From the NCBI GenBank assembly GCA_002717685.1, contig PBBK01000021.1:1-8336 (forward strand): a stretch of 8,336 nt of DNA, read 5' to 3'. A model generated the notes under the pieces. The model worked only from the letters and a program-made list of their open reading frames with translations, ran no database searches and had not been told where the DNA came from. The position numbers were made by a program, and so were the translations under genes. Shown here in pieces: positions 1 through 4,536 of this stretch. Within the stretch, counting starts at the first letter, position 1, and each line of letters opens with the position of its first letter. This DNA comes from Gammaproteobacteria bacterium (lineage in GTDB: Bacteria > Pseudomonadota > Gammaproteobacteria > Woeseiales > Woeseiaceae).

Positions 1-277
1 CTCCAGTATGAGTGCCTGAAAAGACTGCAAAGAATGATACATGGCCGCTTTCTTCCTCAACCGTTAAAGACTTAATCTCATAGTTCGAATCAGGTAACAT
101 TAAACAAACCCCAGTCATCCAATCTGAATATCCTTCTATAGTCTTAACGTCCAAAAGCGGTTCGGCATGAGAAGAAAAACTTGCATCTTCTATGCAATAA
201 TCTTTACAAGCCTGCCATCCCTTTCCTGTTTCGCAGGCTTCAAAGAAACTATTAGCTATATTTTTTATATCTGACAT
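1..277 (-). CDS. SnoaL/NTF2-like fold protein, 3' end cut by window edge
   Basis: The frame opens with ATG at 277, preceded by a good ribosome binding site (AGGAG, about 8 bases upstream), and stays open for 92 codons to the window edge, so the C-terminus is missing. The protein starts MSDIKNIANSFFEACETGKG and ends here at FSGTHTG. An N-terminal helix with a 'FFEACETGKGWQAC' pattern, an acidic/aromatic middle (EGYSDWM, residues 48-54) and a 'VFSGTHTG' strand (85-92) are typical of small one-domain SnoaL-like/NTF2-superfamily proteins, including the so-called ester cyclase relatives. Such proteins form a cone-shaped pocket; some are cyclases or isomerases, but most are uncharacterised, so no substrate is assigned. 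No signal peptide is visible, so it is probably cytoplasmic. Cysteines cluster at 15, 24 and 28, with another at 58. It lies 62 bases downstream of the tmRNA on the same strand with no clear terminator between. The fold call is from remembered family patterns. Confidence 0.75.
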   Translation of the reverse strand, partial: MSDIKNIANSFFEACETGKGWQACKDYCIEDASFSSHAEPLLDVKTIEGYSDWMTGVCLMLPDSNYEIKSLTVEEESGHVSFFAVFSGTHTG

Positions 278-339
278 ACCAACTCCTATCTAAGTTTATT
301 TAAAATTTCGTCTATCTATTATTTATAAGGTATTCAAGG

Positions 340-701
340 TGGTGGAGGCGGCGGGAATCGAACCCGCGTCCGCAAGCCCTACACAATGGGGTCTACATGC
401 TTATTCCGTCTTTAATCTCGTATAACGCTACCCGACGGGCAGGGAAAACGTAATACCAGTTCAGAAAATGTTTAATAGGTCAAACTCTGAACAAGTCATC
501 ACTACGGTCCTGTATGAATGACTCCTGTGATCCGAATGTACAGGCACAACTCGGGCAGAAGGCGCTAAGCTGGAGTTTAAGCAGCTAGTGCGTAGTTGTC
601 GTTATTGGCAACTATAAGTTTTACAGCTGGATTTACGAGGTTATCTGTTCCTCGGCATGCACTCAGAGTTTCGTGACCCACGTCGAAGCCATGTCGCCCC
701 C
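340..701 (-). ncRNA. ssrA: tmRNA (transfer-messenger RNA)
   Basis: tmRNA frees ribosomes stalled on mRNAs without a stop codon. It enters like alanyl-tRNA, then serves as a short message that tags the unfinished protein for proteolysis. On the minus strand the RNA begins GGGGGCGACATGGCTTCGAC at 701, the usual 5' end of proteobacterial tmRNA. It ends with a T arm (GCGGG-TTCGATT-CCCGC) and an encoded CCA at 342-340. The 5' GGGGGCG pairs with CGCCTCC (350-344) to form a 7-bp acceptor stem with one G-U pair, and A343 is the discriminator. The tag frame lies in the middle as expected. The RNA is one piece of 362 nucleotides, not the permuted two-piece form. Its partner smpB lies upstream on the same strand, 189 bases away, as in E. 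coli. No classical terminator is seen after 340. Confidence 0.97.
577..609 (-). other. tmRNA proteolysis-tag reading frame (ANNDNYALAA-stop)
   Basis: Reading from the GCC resume codon at 609-607, the codons give A-N-N-D-N-Y-A-L-A-A, then TAA at 579-577. The bases before it (TATAGTT) match the conserved upstream determinant (AATAGTC before GCA in E. coli). The terminal ALAA is the ClpXP/ClpA degradation signal. Compared with E. coli ANDENYALAA, the third residue is N instead of D and the fourth is D instead of E. Confidence 0.93.
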
Positions 702-717
702 TGATTTTTTTATCAGT

Positions 718-766
718 TAGATCAAAAATACACCTTTCTTTGTCAGTTTAGAGGTGATGATGTCAA
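718..766 (-). promoter_or_regulatory. Probable tmRNA promoter region
   Basis: Upstream of the tmRNA 5' end, on the minus strand, there are two -35-like hexamers: TTGACA (766-761) and CTGACA (746-741). The second has only weak -10 candidates, TCTAAC at 19-base spacing or GATCTA at 17. A short inverted repeat, CTGAT-N6-ATCAG (716-701), sits at the start of the mature RNA and could shape a precursor leader. tmRNA is normally made as a precursor and trimmed by RNase P, so transcription should begin a little upstream of 701. The exact start cannot be fixed from sequence. Confidence 0.4.
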
Positions 767-796
767 AAACAAACAGCAACATTCATTATTGATTTT

Positions 797-822
797 ATTT
801 CATGTCAGATTATCCATGAAAT
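797..822. repeat. Perfect 8-bp inverted repeat between smpB and ssrA
   Basis: ATTTCATG (797-804) and CATGAAAT (815-822) are perfect inverted copies around a 10-base loop. Neither strand has a T-run right after the stem, so it does not look like a standard intrinsic terminator. It could still be a weak hairpin at the end of the smpB message or a protein-binding site. The remainder of 767-890 is AT-rich sequence in which I see nothing else. Confidence 0.4.
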
Positions 823-890
823 TTAAAAGAAGTAAATAGTAAAAAAGTAAAGTATTACATTATAATAATAATATAAATCATTGATAAGTA

Positions 891-1364
891 TTAATTAAGG
901 TTTTTGATTATTCTAGATTTTTGACGTGACCAGTCTCTTTCTTTTATGGTTTGACGTTTGTCGTGCTGTTTTTTACCTTTTCCGAGACCAATCTCAAGTT
1001 TAATTTTTCCGCGCTTCCAATGAAAGTTCAAAGGGATAAGCGTGAAACCCTTTCTTTCAACGGCTCCCACAAGATGATCTAATTCAGAACGATTAAGGAG
1101 AAGTTTTCTTGATCGGGTAGGATCAGCTTTTATGTGTGTTGAAGTTGTTTTTAACGGCGAGATATGAACGCCTATTAACCATGCTTCTCCGTTTTTTAGA
1201 TTTACATAACCTTCTCTTAGCTGTGTTTGACCTGTCCGTAGACTTTTGACTTCCCATCCTTCAAGCTGAAGACCCGCTTCAATTGTTTTCTCAATAAAAT
1301 AATCGTGTCTTGCTTTTTTATTATCGGCGATACGGGATTTTGTTGATTTTGATTTTTTTTTCAT
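891..1364 (-). CDS. smpB: SsrA-binding protein SmpB
   Basis: SmpB binds the tRNA-like domain of tmRNA and delivers it to stalled ribosomes in trans-translation. The protein carries the family's sequence throughout: [14 protein letters not shown] near the N-terminus, GWEVKSLR (residues 36-43), [34 protein letters not shown], and the basic C-terminal tail around GKKQHDKR and KERDW, which reaches into the empty mRNA channel. I place the start at ATG 1364 (157 residues, [15 protein letters not shown]), which matches the usual length. An upstream in-frame ATG at 1406 would add 14 residues with no ribosome binding site, and a perfect TATAAT overlaps that codon. Neither start has a strong Shine-Dalgarno sequence. 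The gene is divergent from the transporter and precedes ssrA on the same strand. Confidence 0.97.
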   Translation of the reverse strand: MKKKSKSTKSRIADNKKARHDYFIEKTIEAGLQLEGWEVKSLRTGQTQLREGYVNLKNGEAWLIGVHISPLKTTSTHIKADPTRSRKLLLNRSELDHLVGAVERKGFTLIPLNFHWKRGKIKLEIGLGKGKKQHDKRQTIKERDWSRQKSRIIKNLN

Positions 1365-1404
1365 TACAGTGCTATTATCTTTTCCATTTACTTTGTTATT
1401 CTGC

Positions 1405-1410
1405 ATTATA
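1405..1410 (-). promoter_or_regulatory. Candidate -10 element of smpB
   Basis: A perfect TATAAT on the minus strand covers the first bases of the upstream ATG at 1406. No good -35 lies 17 bases away (AAGTAG at 1433-1428). If it is used, transcription would start near 1398, making ATG 1364 the first usable start with a leader of about 34 bases. Confidence 0.4.
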
Positions 1411-1420
1411 GGATACTGAA

Positions 1421-1450
1421 AACATGGCTACTTTGTAATCATCCCATGTT
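1421..1450. repeat. Inverted repeat in the smpB/transporter divergent spacer
   Basis: AACATGG (1421-1427) and CCATGTT (1444-1450) are perfect 7-base inverted copies with centres 23 bases apart, roughly two helical turns. They flank the place where an smpB -35 would lie and sit about 60-85 bases before the transporter start. The geometry would suit a dimeric regulator, but no known operator is recognised. Confidence 0.3.
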
Positions 1451-1508
1451 AAGTAAAATTGTTCACATGAATAACATTTAAGAATACTCTCAAGTACAAG
1501 GAAATAAA

Positions 1509-2888
1509 ATGCTTAATAATGACGTTATGGAAAATGAAACTCGCCAGTCTCTGCATGGCAGTTGGTCGTCACGACTTACCTTTGTTCTGGCAGTTACCGG
1601 ATCCGCTGTAGGCCTGGGTAATATATGGAAGTTTCCATACATGGCAGGCCTTAATGGCGGAGGCGCTTTTGTTCTTGTTTATTTGTTTTGTGTATTCATG
1701 ATAGGAATGCCGGTCATGATGTCGGAAATCATGATAGGTCGACGTGGAAGAAGAAATCCGGTATCCACTATGTCTTTGTTAGGAGAAGAGGAAGGAAGCT
1801 CTACGCGATGGAAATGGGTTGGAGCCTTAGGCGTGGCAGCCGGAATTCTTATTTTGTCTTACTACAGTGTTGTAGCTGGATGGACGCTAGCATATGTCCC
1901 GAAAAGTATTTCTGGCCAATTCGTAGGAGGCAGCGCAGCAACAATTTCAGGATTGTTTGATAATTTTGTTGGCGATTGGCGCTCCGTTATTCTTGCTCAT
2001 ACCATTTTTATGGGTGTTACCATATTTATTGTTGCCTTAGGTGTTGAAAAAGGCCTTGAACGGGCAGTCCGCTTTATGGTGCCGGCGTTATTATTCCTGC
2101 TTCTCATTTTACTATTTTACTCGATAACATCAGGATCTTTCAGGGAAGGGTTGATATTCATGTTTACTCCAGATTTTTCTGTTCTTAGCTGGGATACTGT
2201 TTTGACGGCAATGGGTTTAGCCTTCTTTACATTGAGTATCGGCATGGGGGCAATTATGGCTTATGGCGCTTATTTACCTGATGATGTATCCATTACGAAT
2301 GCCACAGTTTCGGTTGTTATTGCTGATACAGCTATTGCCATTTTAGCAGGACTGGTCATATTTCCACTTGTTTTTGCGAATGGTTTAAGCCCTCAGGAGG
2401 GTCCTGATCTCGTTTTCAAAACCCTTCCATTAGCTTTTGGGCAAATGAACGGCGGAGTTTTTCTAGCAACTATTTTCTTTGTATTGCTATCATTTGCGGC
2501 ATGGACATCCGCGCTAGGTCTCATGGAGCCGGCTGTTGCCTGGATTGTTGAAAAAACTCATCATAGCCGAGCTAAAGCAACTTTTCTTGTTGGTTGTTTA
2601 ATTTGGTTTATTGGCTTGGGTAATGCGTTATCTTTTAATGAATTAGAAGGATTTAGGTTTTTGCAGGGAACGATCTATGACAATATAGATTATTTAACAA
2701 GTAACATGATGCTTCCTTTAGGCGGTGTGTTTATTACTGTTTTCGCTGCATGGGTCATGAGTCAGAATTCAACATCAGACGAACTAGGCAGTACAGGAGC
2801 TATTTTTAAATCCTGGCTTTTTTTGGCAAGATATATCGCTCCGGTGGCAATTCTTTTTGTTTTCCTTCAGGTCATCGGATTATTATAA
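1509..2888 (+). CDS. Sodium-dependent transporter, neurotransmitter:sodium symporter (SNF) family
   Basis: This inner-membrane protein has about eleven hydrophobic segments and belongs to the LeuT-fold NSS/SNF family, which uses the sodium gradient to import amino acids or related compounds. The 459 residues match the short bacterial members. TM1 holds GSAVGLGNIWKFPY (31-44), with the conserved N38 of the Na1 site. TM6 holds the unwound TLS motif at 241-243, followed by IGMGAIMAYG (LeuT T254-S256 region). TM8 holds AWTSALGLMEP with T333 and S334, matching the LeuT Na2 ligands. A good ribosome binding site (AAGGA, 1498-1502) lies 6 bases before ATG 1509. ratA follows on the same strand after about 50 bases with no visible terminator, so the two may be cotranscribed. 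The substrate cannot be read from sequence; LeuT relatives carry leucine, tryptophan, tyrosine and others. This gene is absent from the corresponding place in E. coli. Confidence 0.95.
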   Translation: MLNNDVMENETRQSLHGSWSSRLTFVLAVTGSAVGLGNIWKFPYMAGLNGGGAFVLVYLFCVFMIGMPVMMSEIMIGRRGRRNPVSTMSLLGEEEGSSTRWKWVGALGVAAGILILSYYSVVAGWTLAYVPKSISGQFVGGSAATISGLFDNFVGDWRSVILAHTIFMGVTIFIVALGVEKGLERAVRFMVPALLFLLLILLFYSITSGSFREGLIFMFTPDFSVLSWDTVLTAMGLAFFTLSIGMGAIMAYGAYLPDDVSITNATVSVVIADTAIAILAGLVIFPLVFANGLSPQEGPDLVFKTLPLAFGQMNGGVFLATIFFVLLSFAAWTSALGLMEPAVAWIVEKTHHSRAKATFLVGCLIWFIGLGNALSFNELEGFRFLQGTIYDNIDYLTSNMMLPLGGVFITVFAAWVMSQNSTSDELGSTGAIFKSWLFLARYIAPVAILFVFLQVIGLL

Positions 2889-2941
2889 AATGATGTATTA
2901 AAATATACCTGATCATGTGATAGAGGGTATTGGTAGGGAAA

Positions 2942-3373
2942 TTGGTTAAGATAGCTCGATCAGCTTATATTCACTATTCAGCAAAACAAATGTTTGATTT
3001 GGTGGATGATATTGAAGCATATCCCGAATTTCTACCTTGGTGCCAAAATACTGCTGTACTTGAGAGGACAGAGTCTTCCGTAACAGCGTCCATTTGCATA
3101 CAAAAAAGCCAATTTAATAAATCTTTTGTTACAACAAATACTATTAAGAGATATGAAAATATTACTATGACACTTGTTGAGGGTCCATTTAAGAAGCTTG
3201 ATGGCAATTGGTATTTTAAAGATCTTGACGATGAAGGGAGTAAGATCACTCTTAATATTGAATTTGAATTTAAAAATAGGATTTTAGGTATGACCTTAGG
3301 CAGTTTTTTTGAAAAATCATGCAACACCTTGATGGATGCATTTATTCAACGGGCCGCGCAAGTTTATGAATAA
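2942..3373 (+). CDS. ratA: RatA family ribosome-associated / coenzyme Q-binding START-domain protein
   Basis: The protein is a small SRPBCC (START-like) domain of about 143 residues, related to E. coli RatA and to the coenzyme Q-binding protein Coq10. Family marks include RSAYIHYSAKQMFDLVDDIE, YPEFLPWC, LVEGPFKKLDGNW and FEFKNRILGMTLG. RatA in E. coli was described as blocking 70S ribosome formation, while its homologues suggest lipid or quinone binding; the role here is not settled. No ATG is available: the frame is closed by a stop at 2921, and only TTG codons at 2930 and 2942 can start it. I prefer 2942 because MVKIARSA aligns with the short N-terminus of relatives, although AGGGA (2935-2939) is very close to it. 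The 2930 start would add MVGK. It overlaps rnfH by 8 bases. Confidence 0.92.
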   Translation: MVKIARSAYIHYSAKQMFDLVDDIEAYPEFLPWCQNTAVLERTESSVTASICIQKSQFNKSFVTTNTIKRYENITMTLVEGPFKKLDGNWYFKDLDDEGSKITLNIEFEFKNRILGMTLGSFFEKSCNTLMDAFIQRAAQVYE

Positions 3374-3689
3374 ATCAGTTTTGATTTCAGTTGAAGTTGC
3401 TTTTGCAACAGAGATAAAAGAGGATTTAATTTTATTAAAAATTCAAGCAGGATCAAAAGTACAGGATGCAATTACTTTGTCTGGTTTTTTTGAAAAATTC
3501 CCAGAAGAACCTCTCGGTGAGTGCCAAGTTGGGATATGGGGAAAAAAAGTAAATCGGTCGCAAGAGTTAAAAGATGGTGATCGCGTGGAGTTATATAGAG
3601 AATTATTATTGGACCCTAAGGAAGCAAGGAGGAGTCTTGCCTTAAAAGGTAAGGCAATGGGTAATTTTAAGCGGCATAATGAAGTTTAG
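3366..3689 (+). CDS. rnfH: RnfH family protein (UPF0125)
   Basis: This 107-residue protein is of the RnfH/UPF0125 family, small ubiquitin-like beta-grasp proteins usually encoded right after ratA (the E. coli gene is also called ratB). Family motifs are ISVEVAFAT at the N-terminus, GECQVGIWGKKV in the middle, and DGDRVELYRELLLDPKEARR near the C-terminus, which ends in a basic tail. The name comes from association with the Rnf electron-transport cluster in Rhodobacter; no Rnf gene is in this window and the molecular function remains unclear. I choose ATG 3366, inside the ratA stop region, because the preceding ten codons from 3336 do not belong to the family and lie within ratA. There is no clear Shine-Dalgarno, so translation is probably coupled to ratA. 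Its last 4 bases overlap the end of bamE on the other strand. Confidence 0.93.
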   Translation: MNKSVLISVEVAFATEIKEDLILLKIQAGSKVQDAITLSGFFEKFPEEPLGECQVGIWGKKVNRSQELKDGDRVELYRELLLDPKEARRSLALKGKAMGNFKRHNEV

Positions 3690-4009
3690 AGATTACTTTT
3701 TAATTGTTTGTCTTTCGTAATAGTAGCCACTTTGTCATCATCAAAAAATATAGAAATCCATCGCTTGAATGATGCGTTATTGCGACCGATTTTAACAAAA
3801 TAAACATAATCCCATCGATTTGCATGAAAGGGGTCATTAATCATCGGGGTCCCCAGAAGAAAAAGTACTTGGTTTTTTGTCATATTGACTTCAATTTGAT
3901 CAATATTATCTTCGTCTAAAAGATTCCCTTGAACCAGGTTAGGCTGATAAGCGCATCCTGAGGAATTAAGAATTGTTATCAAAAGAAATAATCGGAACAT
4001 TTTTTTCAT
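3686..4009 (-). CDS. bamE: Outer membrane protein assembly factor BamE (SmpA/OmlA lipoprotein)
   Basis: BamE is a small outer-membrane lipoprotein of the BAM complex, which folds beta-barrel proteins into the outer membrane. The 107-residue precursor has a short signal peptide (MKKMFRLFLLITILNSSGC) with the lipidated cysteine probably C19. The mature part has YQPNLVQGNLL, IDQIEVNMTKNQVLFLLGTP, DPFHANRWDYVYF and a final beta strand region, matching E. coli BamE ([31 protein letters not shown]). Alanine after the cysteine is compatible with outer-membrane sorting. The lipobox is slightly unusual, with S and N where L is common. ATG 4009 is chosen because it starts the signal peptide and has AGG 7 bases before it; an upstream TTG at 4045 lies within the likely promoter. 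It is divergent from fur and tail-to-tail with rnfH, overlapping by 4 bases. Confidence 0.94.
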   Translation of the reverse strand: MKKMFRLFLLITILNSSGCAYQPNLVQGNLLDEDNIDQIEVNMTKNQVLFLLGTPMINDPFHANRWDYVYFVKIGRNNASFKRWISIFFDDDKVATITKDKQLKSNL

Positions 4010-4046
4010 ATAAGGGCCTAATCCGAGCAGTTTATGATTCAGCAAT

Positions 4047-4075
4047 ATTATATTGTTTATAGTAGAATGTTTAAA
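4047..4075 (-). promoter_or_regulatory. Probable sigma-70 promoter of bamE
   Basis: On the minus strand, TTTAAA (4075-4070) and a perfect TATAAT (4052-4047) are separated by 17 bases. A start near 4040 would leave a leader of about 30 bases before ATG 4009. The opposite strand holds TATAGT (4058-4063), a possible -10 for fur, so the two promoters may overlap. Confidence 0.55.
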
Positions 4076-4104
4076 CCACCAGTTTCTGATTTCTATGCAA
4101 GTGA

Positions 4105-4117
4105 GATATAAAATATC
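4105..4117 (+). promoter_or_regulatory. Candidate Fur operator before fur
   Basis: GATAT (4105-4109) and ATATC (4113-4117) form a perfect inverted repeat around AAA, abutting the fur ribosome binding site (AGAGGG, 4118-4123). Aligned to the 7-1-7 Fur box TGATAAT-N-ATTATCA centred on 4111, about 10 of 14 positions agree, with 6 of 7 in the right half (AATATCA). It also contains a TATAAA hexamer. Autoregulation of fur is common in the family, but this match is imperfect in an AT-rich background. Confidence 0.35.
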
Positions 4118-4128
4118 AGAGGGAAAAG

Positions 4129-4533
4129 ATGGAAAAACGATCGTCTCTAAAACAAAGTGGACTGAAAGTCACTTTGCCACGGCTAAAGATACTTGAAATA
4201 TTCGAGCAAAATTCTGAGAAACATCTAAGCGCTGAAGATATCTATAAAGAATCTCTTAGAGTCGGAGAAGACATAGGATTAGCAACAATCTATAGGGTTT
4301 TAACACAATTTGAATCATCGGGTTTAGTTAAAAGACACCATTTTGAGGGAGGTCACTCATTATTTGAGCTTGATGATGGAGGTCATCACGATCATATGGT
4401 CTGCGTTGAGACAGGCAAAGTTATAGAATTTTATAATGATGAAATAGAGCTATTACAGGAGAAGGTGGCTAAAGAATTTAATTATGAAATCATCGATCAT
4501 AATCTCACCTTATATGTAAAACCAATTAAATGA
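4129..4533 (+). CDS. fur: Ferric uptake regulator Fur
   Basis: Fur is a dimeric metal-dependent repressor that shuts off iron-uptake genes when iron is sufficient. The N-terminal winged helix includes GLKVTLPRLKILEIF (11-25), LSAEDIY, and the recognition region DIGLATIYRVLTQFESSGLV (48-67). The sensory metal site is complete by alignment with E. coli: H32, E80, H87, H89, E100. The dimerisation domain ends at residue 134. The first structural cysteine is present (C92 in HDHMVC), but its partner is T95, and the C-terminal CxxxxC is absent. The length and the HHDHMVCVxTG pattern match the Pseudomonas-type Fur, so this is a known class and not damage. The start is ATG 4129, with AGAGGG 5 bases upstream. 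It is divergent from bamE and tail-to-tail with recN, 3 bases apart. Confidence 0.97.
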   Translation: MEKRSSLKQSGLKVTLPRLKILEIFEQNSEKHLSAEDIYKESLRVGEDIGLATIYRVLTQFESSGLVKRHHFEGGHSLFELDDGGHHDHMVCVETGKVIEFYNDEIELLQEKVAKEFNYEIIDHNLTLYVKPIK

Positions 4534-4536
4534 TAA

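Noticed and set aside
340..370. tRNA gene suggested by the T arm and CCA end
   Set aside because: These are the tRNA-like end of tmRNA; there is no anticodon arm, and the 5' half lies about 340 bases away with the tag frame between.
1688..1960. Second-frame open stretch inside the transporter
   Set aside because: It sits within the membrane-protein gene in another frame, and its product looks like random basic sequence.
2974..3327. Open frame on the minus strand across ratA
   Set aside because: It lies wholly inside ratA, whose protein is a clear family match. The antisense product shows no recognisable family or ribosome binding site.
2942..3689. ratA-rnfH as a toxin-antitoxin module
   Set aside because: The RatAB name suggests it, but both are conserved core genes with ubiquinone-binding-like and ubiquitin-like folds. 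Nothing in the sequence supports a toxin-antitoxin pair.
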